DNA of 64,000 nt, taken from the NCBI GenBank assembly GCA_047602465.1, contig JASGHF010000001.1, positions 62,001-126,000 on the forward strand. Direction: 5' to 3'. Shown piece by piece: positions 1-10,065 of this stretch. The DNA comes from JADZAI01 sp047602465. Its GTDB lineage: Bacteria; Pseudomonadota; Alphaproteobacteria; Micropepsales; Micropepsaceae. Numbering within the stretch: position 1 is the first letter of the stretch; each line of letters begins with the position of its first letter. The notes under the pieces were generated by a model. The model was given only the letters and a program-made list of their open reading frames with translations. It had not been told where the DNA came from and ran no database searches. The position numbers and the translations under genes are program-made.

Positions 1-576
1 GGTTCGGGCCAGTTCGCGCGCGTGAAGATCGAGTTCGAGCCGCTCGAGCCGGGTGCCGGCTTCGTGTTCGAGAACGCCATCATCGGCGGCTCGGTGCCGA
101 AGGAATACATTCCGGGCGTCGAAAAGGGCCTCAACCTCCAGAAGGAGTCGGGTCTTCTTGCGGGCTTCCCGCTGATCGACTTCAAGGCGAAGCTCGTCGA
201 CGGCGCCTACCACGATGTCGACTCGAACGTCCTGACGTTCGAAATCGCCTCGCGCGCGGCTCTTCGCGAGCTGGCTCAGAAGGGCGGCCCCAAGCTGCTC
301 GAGCCGATCATGAAGGTCGAAGTGGTGACGCCTGACGATTATCTCGGCTCGGTCATCGGCGACCTGAACTCGCGTCGCGGTCAGGTCCAGGGTCAGGACG
401 CGCGCGGCAACGCGCAGGTCGTGACCGCGATGGTCCCGCTGGCCAACATGTTTGGCTACATCAATACGCTGCGCTCGATGTCTCAGGGCCGCGCGCAGTA
501 CTCGATGGTGTTCGCGCACTATCAACAGGTTCCGGCCAACGTCGCGGAAGAAGTCCGCGCCAAGTACGCCTCGTAA
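1..576 (+). CDS. fusA: Elongation factor G, C-terminal part (cut by window start)
   Basis: The last 191 residues of EF-G; the reading frame is open from base 1, so the start and the GTPase domain lie outside the window. EF-G is the cytoplasmic translational GTPase that moves tRNA and mRNA through the ribosome and helps recycle it. The visible part holds the end of domain IV and domain V, with the family stretches GSGQFARV near the edge, YHDVDSN, and PLANMFGY near the C-terminus. It is followed 33 bases later by tuf, the usual str-operon order, so co-transcription is likely. Identity is secure; only completeness is unknown. Confidence 0.97.
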   Translation, partial: GSGQFARVKIEFEPLEPGAGFVFENAIIGGSVPKEYIPGVEKGLNLQKESGLLAGFPLIDFKAKLVDGAYHDVDSNVLTFEIASRAALRELAQKGGPKLLEPIMKVEVVTPDDYLGSVIGDLNSRRGQVQGQDARGNAQVVTAMVPLANMFGYINTLRSMSQGRAQYSMVFAHYQQVPANVAEEVRAKYAS

Positions 577-609
577 GAAACGAACAGATCAGCCTACGGA
601 GCACAGACT

Positions 610-1800
<1,191 letters not shown>

Positions 1801-1849
1801 GCGACGACATAGGGAACAGGGCGGCGTCAGCCGCCGTCCGGAGAAAAAC

Positions 1850-2158
1850 ATGCAACCGCAGAACATCCGAATCCGCCTCAAGGCGTTCGATCATCGCATC
1901 CTCGACACGTCGACGCGCGAGATCGTCAACACCGCGAAGCGTACGGGCGCGAAGGTGCGCGGACCCATTCCGCTGCCGACGCAGTTCGAGAAGTTCACGG
2001 TGAACCGCTCGGTTCACGTCGACAAGAAGTCCCGCGAACAGTTCGAGATCCGCACCCACAAGCGGCTCCTGGACATCGTGGACTGGAATCCGCAGACCGT
2101 GGACGCGCTGATGAAGCTCGACCTCGCCGCGGGTGTCGACGTCGAGATCAAGCTCTGA
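1850..2158 (+). CDS. rpsJ: Ribosomal protein S10
   Basis: S10 of the 30S head, which also acts in NusB/NusG antitermination complexes. With the ATG at 1850 it has 102 residues, the family norm, and begins MQPQNIRIRLKAFDH. The frame stays open upstream to 1748 inside tuf, but a GGAG at 1840-1843 and the family N-terminus fix the start at 1850. The signature stretch TGAKVRGPIPLPT is present. It opens the S10 part of the array; the next gene, rplC, begins 11 bases after its stop. Confidence 0.97.
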   Translation: MQPQNIRIRLKAFDHRILDTSTREIVNTAKRTGAKVRGPIPLPTQFEKFTVNRSVHVDKKSREQFEIRTHKRLLDIVDWNPQTVDALMKLDLAAGVDVEIKL

Positions 2159-2169
2159 GGGCCGCCAGA

Positions 2170-2868
2170 ATGCGTACCGGAGTCATCGTCAAAAAGGTCG
2201 GCATGACCCGTGTCTTCACGGACAAGGGTGAACACGTGCCGGTTACCGTGCTGCAGCTGGACAAGTGCCAGGTTGTTGCGCGCCGCACCGTCGAAACCGA
2301 CGGATACACCGCCGTTCAGCTTGGCGTCGGCACCCAGAAGGTGCACCGCGTCACGCAGCCGATGCGCGGCCATTTCGCCAAGGCGAACGTGGAACCGAAG
2401 CGCAAGCTTCAGGAATTCCGCGTCTCGACCGACAACCTTCTGGAAGTCGGCGACGAGATCACGGCTGACCACTTCGTGGCCGGCCAGCTCGTCGACGTCG
2501 CCGGCTTCGCGGTCGGCAAGGGTTTCCAGGGCGTCATGAAGCGCTGGAACTTCGGCGGTCTTGAAGCCTCGCACGGCGTCTCGATCTCGCACCGTTCGCA
2601 CGGTTCGACCGGTCAGCGTCAGGATCCCGGCAAGGTGTTCAAAGGCAAGAAGATGGCCGGCCACCTCGGTACGGACCTCGTCACCACCCAGAACGTCGTC
2701 GTCGTCCGCACGGATGTCGAGCGCGGCCTGATCCTGGTCCGCGGTTCGGTCCCGGGTTCGAAGGGCGGTTATGTCACCATCCGCGACGCCGCCAAGTCGG
2801 CGTTGCCCAAGGATGCTCCCAAGCCCGCGGCGGTGCGCAAGCCCGAAGCGCCCCAGGCGGCTGCGTAA
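2170..2868 (+). CDS. rplC: Ribosomal protein L3
   Basis: L3, 232 residues, an early-assembling 50S protein whose loop reaches toward the peptidyl transferase centre. The family core GSTGQRQDPGKVFKGKKMAG includes the Gln that PrmB methylates in enterobacteria. The last 20 or so residues are Ala/Pro/Lys-rich and extend beyond the E. coli protein, which is common in alphaproteobacteria. Order rpsJ-rplC-rplD is the standard S10 operon arrangement. Confidence 0.97.
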   Translation: MRTGVIVKKVGMTRVFTDKGEHVPVTVLQLDKCQVVARRTVETDGYTAVQLGVGTQKVHRVTQPMRGHFAKANVEPKRKLQEFRVSTDNLLEVGDEITADHFVAGQLVDVAGFAVGKGFQGVMKRWNFGGLEASHGVSISHRSHGSTGQRQDPGKVFKGKKMAGHLGTDLVTTQNVVVVRTDVERGLILVRGSVPGSKGGYVTIRDAAKSALPKDAPKPAAVRKPEAPQAAA

Positions 2869-2883
2869 GGGAGCGACACGCAC

Positions 2884-3504
2884 ATGAAGATTCTGTCCAA
2901 AACCCTTGATGGCGCCGATGCCGGCGAGATCGATCTCAACGACGAGATCTATGCTCTCGAACCGCGCGCCGACATCATGCACACGGTCGTGAACTGGCAG
3001 CTGGCGAAGCGTCGTGGCGGCAACCGCCGCATCCTGACGCGCGCCGAAGTCAACCGCACCGGCAAGAAGCTGTACAAGCAGAAGGGCACGGGTAACGCCC
3101 GCCATGGCCCCGCCTCGGTGTCGCAGTTCCGCGGCGGCGCCAAGACCATGGGTCCGGTCGTCCGCAGCCACGCCTACGACCTGCCCAAGAAGGTCCGCGC
3201 GCTGGGTCTGAAGCACGCTCTCTCGACCAAGGCGTCGACGGGCAAGCTCATCGTCATCGCCGACGGCGTCGTCGGCGAAGCGAAGACCAAGCTGCTGGCC
3301 GCCAAGTTCGGCAAGCTGGGCCTGACCTCGGCTCTCATCGTCGACGGTGCGTCGGTGGACGAGGGCATGAAGCGCGCCTCGCGCAACCTGGTGAAGATCG
3401 ACGTGCTGCCGGTCGCCGGTCTGAACGTCTATGACATCCTGCGCCGCGAGACGCTTGTCCTGACGAAGGCGGCCGTGGCCGCGATCGAGGAGCGCCTGGC
3501 ATGA
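2884..3504 (+). CDS. rplD: Ribosomal protein L4
   Basis: L4, 206 residues, a 50S protein whose extended loop lines the exit tunnel near L22. The loop region is visible as a Lys/Arg-rich stretch with GTGNARHGP. In gamma-proteobacteria L4 also represses its own operon; no matching leader is seen here because the operon start is not resolved in this window. The GGGAG before the ATG overlaps the rplC stop region. Its last four bases overlap rplW (ATGA), so the two are probably translationally coupled. Confidence 0.97.
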   Translation: MKILSKTLDGADAGEIDLNDEIYALEPRADIMHTVVNWQLAKRRGGNRRILTRAEVNRTGKKLYKQKGTGNARHGPASVSQFRGGAKTMGPVVRSHAYDLPKKVRALGLKHALSTKASTGKLIVIADGVVGEAKTKLLAAKFGKLGLTSALIVDGASVDEGMKRASRNLVKIDVLPVAGLNVYDILRRETLVLTKAAVAAIEERLA

Positions 3505-3797
3505 GCAAGGACCTCAACCACTACGGGACGATCCTGTCGCCCGTGATCACCGAGAAGTCGACCGCTGCTTCCGAGCAGAACCAGGTCGTCTTCAAGGTGC
3601 CGCTGACCGCCACCAAGCCCGAGATCAAGGCCGCCATCGAGGCCCTGTTCAAGGTCAAGGTCACGGCCGTGAACACCATCACGACCAAGGGCAAGGTCAA
3701 ACGCTTCAAGGGTTTCGCTGCGAAGCGGAGCGATGTGAAAAAAGCGATCGTGACGCTGGCCGACGGTCAGTCGATCGACGTGGCGACGGGGCTCTAG
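3501..3797 (+). CDS. rplW: Ribosomal protein L23
   Basis: L23, 98 residues, at the mouth of the ribosomal exit tunnel where trigger factor and SRP dock. It starts inside the rplD stop (ATGA overlap). Family features seen are the N-terminal ILSPVITEKST segment and the basic VNTITTKGKVKRFKG hairpin. Length matches the bacterial family. Four bases separate its stop from the rplB start. Confidence 0.97.
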   Translation: MSKDLNHYGTILSPVITEKSTAASEQNQVVFKVPLTATKPEIKAAIEALFKVKVTAVNTITTKGKVKRFKGFAAKRSDVKKAIVTLADGQSIDVATGL

Positions 3798-3801
3798 GAC
3801 C

Positions 3802-4638
3802 ATGGCTCTGAAGAATTTCAACCCGATCACGCCGGGCCAGCGCCAGCTGGTTCTCGTGGACCGCACGGGCCTCCACAAGGGCGCCCCGCTGAAGGTTCTG
3901 ACCGAAGGCAAGTCGGAAAAGGGCGGCCGCAACAACACGGGCCGCATCACGATGCGCCGCCGTGGCGGCGGCCACAAGACGGCCTACCGCATCGTCGATT
4001 TCAAGCGCCGCAAGTCGGATGTTCCGGCGACCGTCGAGCGCCTGGAATACGATCCGAACCGTTCGGCCTATATCGCCCTCATCAAGTATGAGGACGGCGA
4101 GAACGCCTACATCCTCGCGCCGCAGCGCGTGGCCGTCGGCGACACGGTCGTCGCGGGCGCGAAGGTCGACGTGAAGCCGGGCAACGCGATGCCGCTGGCC
4201 GCGATGCCGGTCGGCACGATCGTCCACAATGTCGAGATGAAGCCCGGCGCCGGTGGCAAGATCGCGCGCTCGGCCGGCACCTATGTGCAGTATCTCGGCC
4301 GTGACTCCGGCTACGCCGTGCTGCGCCTGACTTCGGGCGAGACCCGCAAGGTCCATCTGTCGTGCTACGCGACGGTGGGCGCGGTTTCGAACCCGGATCA
4401 CGCGAACGTCTCGCTTGGCAAGGCCGGCCGCAATCGCTGGAAGGGCATCCGCCCGAGCGTTCGCGGCGTTGCGATGAACCCGATCGACCACCCGCATGGC
4501 GGCGGCGAAGGCCGTACCTCGGGCGGTCGTCATCCCGTCACCCCGTGGGGTAAGGGCACGAAGGGCATGAAGACGCGCAATAACAAGCGCACCGACAAGC
4601 TCATCGTCCGTACCCGTCACGAAAAGAAGAAGCGCTGA
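3802..4638 (+). CDS. rplB: Ribosomal protein L2
   Basis: L2, 278 residues, one of the most conserved 50S proteins, needed for subunit association and peptidyl transfer. It has the OB and SH3-like domains and the C-terminal signature HPHGGGEGRTSGGRHPV, whose His is important for activity in E. coli. Length and position after rplW are normal. Only four bases lie between the rplW stop and this ATG, so the Shine-Dalgarno sits within rplW. Confidence 0.98.
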   Translation: MALKNFNPITPGQRQLVLVDRTGLHKGAPLKVLTEGKSEKGGRNNTGRITMRRRGGGHKTAYRIVDFKRRKSDVPATVERLEYDPNRSAYIALIKYEDGENAYILAPQRVAVGDTVVAGAKVDVKPGNAMPLAAMPVGTIVHNVEMKPGAGGKIARSAGTYVQYLGRDSGYAVLRLTSGETRKVHLSCYATVGAVSNPDHANVSLGKAGRNRWKGIRPSVRGVAMNPIDHPHGGGEGRTSGGRHPVTPWGKGTKGMKTRNNKRTDKLIVRTRHEKKKR

Positions 4639-4650
4639 GGCAATACGCAT

Positions 4651-4929
4651 ATGGCTCGCTCCCTCTGGAAAGGTCCGTTCGTCGACGGCTACCTCCTGAA
4701 GAAGGCGGATACCGCGCGCGCCTCTGGCCGCAAGGACGTCATCAAGATCTGGAGCCGCCGCTCCACGATCATGCCGCAGTTCGTCGGTCTTCAGTTCGGC
4801 GTGTATAACGGTCAGAAGTTCGTGCCGGTCCTCGTGTCGGAAGACATGGTTGGCCACAAGTTCGGCGAGTTCTCGCCGACCCGCACGTTCTACGGCCACT
4901 CCGCCGACAAGAAGGCGAAGAAGAAGTAA
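4651..4929 (+). CDS. rpsS: Ribosomal protein S19
   Basis: S19, 92 residues, a 30S head protein that pairs with S13 near the A-site finger. It begins MARSLWKGPFVDGYLLKKA and carries the family stretch TIMPQFVGLQFGVYNG, followed by GHKFGEFSPTRTF. Length is standard. It lies between rplB and rplV with short gaps, as in other S10 operons. Confidence 0.97.
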   Translation: MARSLWKGPFVDGYLLKKADTARASGRKDVIKIWSRRSTIMPQFVGLQFGVYNGQKFVPVLVSEDMVGHKFGEFSPTRTFYGHSADKKAKKK

Positions 4930-4940
4930 GGCCGCCGCAC

Positions 4941-5324
4941 ATGAGCAAACCCAAAACTCCCCGGCGTCTGCCGGACAACGAAGCCCAGGCCGTCGGTCGC
5001 ATGCTGCGCACCTCGGACCGCAAGCTGAACCTGGTCGCGCAGTCGATCCGGGGCAAGTCGGCTTCCAAGGCTCTTGCGGAGCTCTCCTTCTCGACCAAGC
5101 GCATCGCGCAGAGCGTGAAGAAGATCCTGCAGTCGGCCGTCGCCAATGCCGAGAACAACCACAATCTCGACGTCGATGATCTCATCGTGTCGGAAGCCTG
5201 GGTCGGCAAGAATATCATGATGAAGCGCTTCCATGCCCGCGGTCGCGGCAAGGGCGCGCGCATCCTGAAGCCGTTCAGCGAGATCACGATCGTCGTGCGC
5301 CAGCCGCAAGAGGAGACCGCCTGA
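4941..5324 (+). CDS. rplV: Ribosomal protein L22
   Basis: L22, 127 residues, a 50S protein whose beta-hairpin lines the exit tunnel opposite L4; changes in that hairpin give macrolide resistance in other bacteria. The C-terminal motif HARGRGKGARILKPFSEITI is typical. The first dozen residues form a slightly longer N-terminus than in E. coli. The stop TGA shares its last base with the rpsC ATG (TGATG), a sign of coupled translation. Confidence 0.96.
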   Translation: MSKPKTPRRLPDNEAQAVGRMLRTSDRKLNLVAQSIRGKSASKALAELSFSTKRIAQSVKKILQSAVANAENNHNLDVDDLIVSEAWVGKNIMMKRFHARGRGKGARILKPFSEITIVVRQPQEETA

Positions 5325-6040
5325 TGGGTCACAAGGTCAATCCGATCGGCCTGCGCCTGGGCATCAACCGCACCTGGGATTCGCGCTGGTACGCGAAAAA
5401 GGGTGAGTACGGTCAGCTGCTGCACGAAGACATCAAGATCCGTGCGTTCCTCGAGGAGAAGCTCAAGGCCGCCGGCGTCAGCAAGATCATCATCGAGCGT
5501 CCGCACAAGAAGTGCCGCGTCACCATCCACTCGGCGCGTCCGGGCGTGGTGATCGGCAAGAAGGGCGCCGACATCGAGAAGCTGCGTTCCGAACTCGCGA
5601 AGTTCACGGCCAGCGAAGTGGTCCTGAACATCGTCGAGATCCGCAAGCCCGAGATCGACAGCAAGCTGGTGGCCGAGTCCATCGCCCAGCAGCTGGAGCG
5701 CCGCGTGGCGTTCCGCCGTGCCATGAAGCGCGCCGTTCAGTCGGCGATGCGTCTCGGCGCCGGCGGCATCAAGATCACCTGCTCGGGCCGTCTGGGCGGC
5801 GCGGAAATCGCGCGTATCGAATGGTACCGTGAAGGCCGCGTGCCGCTGCACACGCTGCGCGCCGACATCGATTTCGGCCGCGCCACCGCGATGACCGCGA
5901 TGGGCACCTGCGGCGTGAAGGTCTGGATCTTCAAGGGCGAGATCCTCGAGCACGATCCGATGGCGCAGGACAAGCGCGCCGAAGCTGCCGAAGGCGGCCG
6001 TGACGGCGAGCGCCGTCCGCGTCCCCAGGCTGCGGCTTAA
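5324..6040 (+). CDS. rpsC: Ribosomal protein S3
   Basis: S3, 238 residues, at the mRNA entry tunnel of the 30S subunit. It starts MGHKVNPIGLRLGINRTWDS, the family N-terminus. A type II KH domain with the GKKG loop lies near residues 78-81, and the second domain with GAEIARIEWYREGRVPLHTL follows. The C-terminal 25 residues are a charged tail of no recognised domain. It begins on the last base of the rplV stop. Confidence 0.97.
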   Translation: MGHKVNPIGLRLGINRTWDSRWYAKKGEYGQLLHEDIKIRAFLEEKLKAAGVSKIIIERPHKKCRVTIHSARPGVVIGKKGADIEKLRSELAKFTASEVVLNIVEIRKPEIDSKLVAESIAQQLERRVAFRRAMKRAVQSAMRLGAGGIKITCSGRLGGAEIARIEWYREGRVPLHTLRADIDFGRATAMTAMGTCGVKVWIFKGEILEHDPMAQDKRAEAAEGGRDGERRPRPQAAA

Positions 6041-6064
6041 GCGAAGGTATGAAGGCGTAGACCA

Positions 6065-6478
6065 ATGCTTCAGCCCAAGAAAACCAAGTTCCGTAAGGCC
6101 CATAAGGGCCGCATCCACGGCAAGGCGAAGTCCGGCACCCAGCTGGCGTTCGGCGAGTACGGCCTGAAGGCCGTCGAGCCGGAGCGTCTGACGGCCCGCC
6201 AGATCGAAGCCGCCCGTAAGGCCTTCGTGCGTCACATGAAGCGCGCCGGCCGTTACTGGATCCGCGTGTTCCCCGATGTGCCGGTGTCGAAGAAGCCGGC
6301 TGAAGTCCGCATGGGCTCCGGCAAGGGCGCGCCCGAATTCTGGGCGGCCCGCGTGAAGCCCGGCCGTATCCTCTTTGAGGTCGACGGCGTGAGCGAAACC
6401 ATCGCCCGCGAGGCGCTCGAGCTCGGCGCGCAGAAGCTGCCGATCAAGTGCCGCTTCATCGCGCGCCAGGCTGTGTAA
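6065..6478 (+). CDS. rplP: Ribosomal protein L16
   Basis: L16, 137 residues, which helps seat the A-site tRNA on the 50S subunit. The N-terminus MLQPKKTKFRKAHKGR and the stretch MGSGKGAPEFWAARVKPGR are family signatures; in E. coli an Arg in this second stretch is hydroxylated. Length is normal. It lies 24 bases after rpsC and 12 before rpmC. Confidence 0.97.
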   Translation: MLQPKKTKFRKAHKGRIHGKAKSGTQLAFGEYGLKAVEPERLTARQIEAARKAFVRHMKRAGRYWIRVFPDVPVSKKPAEVRMGSGKGAPEFWAARVKPGRILFEVDGVSETIAREALELGAQKLPIKCRFIARQAV

Positions 6479-6490
6479 GGACGAGACGTC

Positions 6491-6700
6491 ATGGCCAAGA
6501 AGAAAGTCACCGAAGTCGGCGATATGACGCCGGACCAGCTGCGCGACGAACTCGTGAAGCTGAAGAAGGAACAGTTCAACCTGCGCTTCCAGAAGGCGAC
6601 GGGGCAGCTTGAGAACACGCACCGGGTCCGCCAGGTGCGTCGTACGGTTGCCCGCGTCATGACCCTGCTGAAGCAGAAGACCGCGACCAAGGCCGCGTAA
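6491..6700 (+). CDS. rpmC: Ribosomal protein L29
   Basis: L29, 69 residues, a two-helix protein near the exit tunnel next to L23. The family pattern is clear: MTPDQLRDELVKLKKEQFNLRFQ, then GQLENTHRVRQVRRTVARVMT. Its position between rplP and rpsQ is universal in bacteria. The ATG at 6491 gives a normal length; there is no competing start with better support. Confidence 0.95.
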   Translation: MAKKKVTEVGDMTPDQLRDELVKLKKEQFNLRFQKATGQLENTHRVRQVRRTVARVMTLLKQKTATKAA

Positions 6701-6717
6701 GGGACAAGGAAGAGAAC

Positions 6718-6951
6718 ATGCCCAAGCGCATCCTCCAGGGCGTCGTCGTCAGCGACAAGAACGCCAAGACCGTCGTCGTCGAGATCGAGCGCCGCTTCGC
6801 GCACCCGACGCTCGGCAAGACGGTTCGCCGCCGCAAGAAGTATCACGCGCATGACGAAGCCGGTCACAAGGCCGGCGACGTGGTGCGTATTCAGGAGTGC
6901 CGTCCGATGTCGGCTCTCAAACGCTGGGAGGTCATCGGCAAGGTCGAGTAG
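6718..6951 (+). CDS. rpsQ: Ribosomal protein S17
   Basis: S17, 77 residues, a primary 16S rRNA binder with an OB fold. It begins MPKRILQGVVVSDKNAKT, with the matching central stretch HPTLGKTVRRRKKYHAHDE. A GGAAGAG run precedes the ATG. A 39-base gap before rplN is longer than most in the array. Confidence 0.96.
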   Translation: MPKRILQGVVVSDKNAKTVVVEIERRFAHPTLGKTVRRRKKYHAHDEAGHKAGDVVRIQECRPMSALKRWEVIGKVE

Positions 6952-6990
6952 CACCTTACCGATATGCCCCACGCGAAAAGGACGTAAGAC

Positions 6991-7359
6991 ATGATCCAGC
7001 AAACCACGGAGCTCGACGTCGCCGACAATTCCGGCGCCAAGCGGGTGATGTGCATCAAGGTGCTCGGTGGCTCGCGCCGCCGTTATGCCTCGGTCGGCGA
7101 CATTATCGTCGTGTCGATCAAGGAAGCGATGCCGCGCGGCCGCGTGAAGAAGGGCGACGTCATGAAGGCGGTCGTCGTTCGCACCGCCCAGGGCATCCGC
7201 CGTCCCGACGGCTCGCTCATCCGTTTCGACCGCAACGCTGCGGTTCTGATCAACAACCAGAACGAGCCGGTCGGCACCCGTATCTTCGGGCCGGTCGTGC
7301 GCGAACTGCGCGCCAAGAGCCACATGAAGATCGTGTCGCTCGCGCCGGAGGTGCTGTAA
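6991..7359 (+). CDS. rplN: Ribosomal protein L14
   Basis: L14, 122 residues, exactly the usual length. It forms part of the intersubunit bridge and is the docking site for the silencing factor RsfS. The start MIQQTTELDVADNSGAKRVM and the end HMKIVSLAPEVL match the family. Its stop TAA shares its final A with the rplX ATG at 7359, so the two are probably coupled. Confidence 0.98.
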   Translation: MIQQTTELDVADNSGAKRVMCIKVLGGSRRRYASVGDIIVVSIKEAMPRGRVKKGDVMKAVVVRTAQGIRRPDGSLIRFDRNAAVLINNQNEPVGTRIFGPVVRELRAKSHMKIVSLAPEVL

Positions 7360-7668
7360 TGGCTGCGAAAGTTCGTAAGGGCGATCGCGTCGTCGTCACG
7401 ACGGGCCGCGACAAGGGCAAGAAGGGCGAAGTGCTTCGCGTGTACCCGGATGAGGGCCGCGTCCTCATCTCCGGCGTCAACGTCGTGAAGAAGCACCAGA
7501 AGCAGACCCAGGCGCAGCAGGGCGGCATCGTTTCGAAGGAAGCCCCCATTCACGTCTCGAACGTCGCGCATATCGACCCGAAGTCGGGCGAGCCGACGCG
7601 CGTCGGGTTCAAGGTCCTGGCTGACGGCCGCAAGGTCCGCGTCGCCAAGAAGTCCGGAGAGTCGATCG

Positions 7669-7676
<8 letters not shown>
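7359..7676 (+). CDS. rplX: Ribosomal protein L24
   Basis: L24, 105 residues, an assembly initiator of the 50S subunit. The start at 7359 overlaps the rplN stop by one base (TAATG) and gives the family N-terminus MAAKVRKGDRVVVTTGRDKG with the KOW motif. The same frame is open upstream to 6897 across rplN, but that extension is an antisense-free shadow and not part of the protein. The last eight bases overlap the next gene, rplE. Confidence 0.97.
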
Positions 7677-8388
<712 letters not shown>

Positions 8389-8418
8389 CGAAACCATCCT
8401 GGTGCAAGGACCAACCTA

Positions 8419-8724
8419 ATGGCCAAGACTGGTATGATCGAGCGTAACAAGCGTCGCGAACGCCTTGTGAAGCTCTACGAAACCAAGCGTAACGAGTTGA
8501 AGGCGAAGATCGCCGACGAGAAGCTGCCCGCCGACGAGCGTTTCGCCGCCGTGCAGAAGCTCGCCAAGCTGCCGCGCAACTCGTCGAAGACGCGCATTCA
8601 CAACCGCTGCGAGCTGTCGGGCCGTCCCCGCGGCTTCTATCGCAAGCTCAAGATGTCTCGTATCGCCCTGCGCGATCTCGCCTCGAACGGCCAGATCCCC
8701 GGCATGACGAAGTCGAGCTGGTAA
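8419..8724 (+). CDS. rpsN: Ribosomal protein S14 (zinc-independent form)
   Basis: S14, 101 residues, of the long type that lacks the CxxC zinc ribbon. It sits in the 30S head. The signature RCELSGRPRGFYRKLKMSRI is present, and the C-terminus GQIPGMTKSSW is typical. It starts 30 bases after rplE, and its stop is overlapped by the AAGGAG that serves rpsH. Confidence 0.97.
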   Translation: MAKTGMIERNKRRERLVKLYETKRNELKAKIADEKLPADERFAAVQKLAKLPRNSSKTRIHNRCELSGRPRGFYRKLKMSRIALRDLASNGQIPGMTKSSW

Positions 8725-8737
8725 GGAGAACCCGATC

Positions 8738-9130
8738 ATGATGACCGATCCGATCGGCGATCTGCTGACCCGTATCCGCAACGCGCAGCTGCGCGGCCTG
8801 CAGAAGATCACGTCGCCTGCGTCGCGTCTGCGCGCCGCCGTACTCGACGTGCTGGTGAACGAGGGCTACCTGCGCGGCTTCGTCGAAGTCGAGAAGGACG
8901 GCCACCGTCAGCTCGAAATCGAACTCAAGTATTATGATGGCCGTCCGGTCATCAAGGAGATCGGCCGCGTGTCCAAGCCGGGCCGCCGCATCTACTCCTC
9001 GGTGAAGGAACTGACCCCGGTCCGCAACGGCCTGGGCATCGCCATCGTGTCGACGCCGAAGGGCGTCATGTCGGACAACGCCGCGCGCGACAACAATGTC
9101 GGCGGCGAGGTCCTGGCCCACGTATTCTAA
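8738..9130 (+). CDS. rpsH: Ribosomal protein S8
   Basis: S8, 130 residues, a primary binder of the central 16S domain and, in E. coli, the spc-operon repressor. Two ATG codons in a row (8738, 8741) are possible starts; the GGAG at 8725-8728 is 9 bases from the first, which is preferred. Family motifs are DPIGDLLTRIRNAQ at the start and STPKGVMSDNAAR near the end. Length is normal. Confidence 0.97.
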   Translation: MMTDPIGDLLTRIRNAQLRGLQKITSPASRLRAAVLDVLVNEGYLRGFVEVEKDGHRQLEIELKYYDGRPVIKEIGRVSKPGRRIYSSVKELTPVRNGLGIAIVSTPKGVMSDNAARDNNVGGEVLAHVF

Positions 9131-9148
9131 GGCAAGGGAGAAACGGAT

Positions 9149-9682
9149 ATGTCCCGCATCGGGAAACTGCCGATTTCGCTGCCCAAGGGCGTGACCGCTT
9201 CGGTCGCCGGCCGTGAAGTCAAAGTGAAGGGTCCGAAGGGCGAGCTGAAGCTCACCCTGGCCCAGGAAGTCACCGCATCGGAAGAGGGCGGCCAGCTCCT
9301 CGTCAAGCCGGTGGACGAAAGCAAGCGCGCCCGCGCGATGTGGGGCATGAGCCGTACGCTCGTGAACAACATGGTCCAGGGCGTCTCGGCCGGTTTCGAG
9401 AAGAAGCTCGAGATCAGCGGCGTCGGCTACAAGGCGGCGGTGCAGGGCAAGAACCTGCAACTCCAGCTGGGCTTCAGCCACGACGTGATCTTCCCGATCC
9501 CGACCGGCATCGACATCAAGGCTGAGAAGCCGACCTCGCTGACCATCAGCGGCGTCGACAAGCAGCTTGTTGGCGCCACCGCGGCGAAGATCCGCGGATA
9601 CCGTGGTCCCGAACCCTACAAGGGCAAGGGCGTGCGGTACTCCGACGAGACGATCCGCCGCAAGGAAGGCAAGAAGAAGTAA
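9149..9682 (+). CDS. rplF: Ribosomal protein L6
   Basis: L6, 177 residues, at the base of the 50S stalk near the GTPase centre. It consists of two related alpha/beta domains and ends with the family stretch GPEPYKGKGVRYSDE. The start MSRIGKLPISLPKGV is typical. A GGGAG lies before the ATG at the expected distance. Order rpsH-rplF-rplR is standard for the spc cluster. Confidence 0.97.
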   Translation: MSRIGKLPISLPKGVTASVAGREVKVKGPKGELKLTLAQEVTASEEGGQLLVKPVDESKRARAMWGMSRTLVNNMVQGVSAGFEKKLEISGVGYKAAVQGKNLQLQLGFSHDVIFPIPTGIDIKAEKPTSLTISGVDKQLVGATAAKIRGYRGPEPYKGKGVRYSDETIRRKEGKKK

Positions 9683-9693
9683 GGCCGCCGATC

Positions 9694-10050
9694 ATGAGCA
9701 GCAACAAAGACCTCTTCGCGCGCCGCCAGCGCCGCACGCGTTTCAAGCTCCGCCAGACCGCCGGCGGCAAGCCGCGCCTGTCGGTTTTCCGTTCGGCGCG
9801 CCACATCTACGCGCAGTTGATCGACGACTCGAAGGGCGTGACCCTCGCGTCGGCCTCGACGGCCGAGAAGGAACTGGATGTCGCCAAGTCCTGGAACAAG
9901 GACGCGGCGGCGGAAGTCGGCAAGCGGGTCGCGGAACGCGCCCTCAAGGCCGGCGTCACCGAGATCGTGTTCGATCGCGGCGGCTACATCTTCCACGGGC
10001 GCGTCAAGTCGCTCGCGGATGCCGCCCGCGAAGCCGGACTGAAGTTTTAA
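9694..10050 (+). CDS. rplR: Ribosomal protein L18
   Basis: L18, 118 residues, a 5S rRNA-binding protein of the central protuberance that works with L5. The basic N-terminus RRQRRTRFKLRQTAGGKPRL and the C-terminal DRGGYIFHGRVKSLADAARE match the family. Length is normal. It lies 11 bases after rplF and 15 before rpsE. Confidence 0.97.
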   Translation: MSSNKDLFARRQRRTRFKLRQTAGGKPRLSVFRSARHIYAQLIDDSKGVTLASASTAEKELDVAKSWNKDAAAEVGKRVAERALKAGVTEIVFDRGGYIFHGRVKSLADAAREAGLKF

Positions 10051-10065
10051 GAGGAGCGCCGGAAC

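Noticed and set aside
4769..6622. A 617-codon open frame on the reverse strand across rpsS-rplP, and similar long reverse frames throughout the ribosomal array
   Set aside because: They lie opposite certain ribosomal genes; high G+C leaves few stops in antisense frames. Their products are Arg/His/Ala-rich with no family features.
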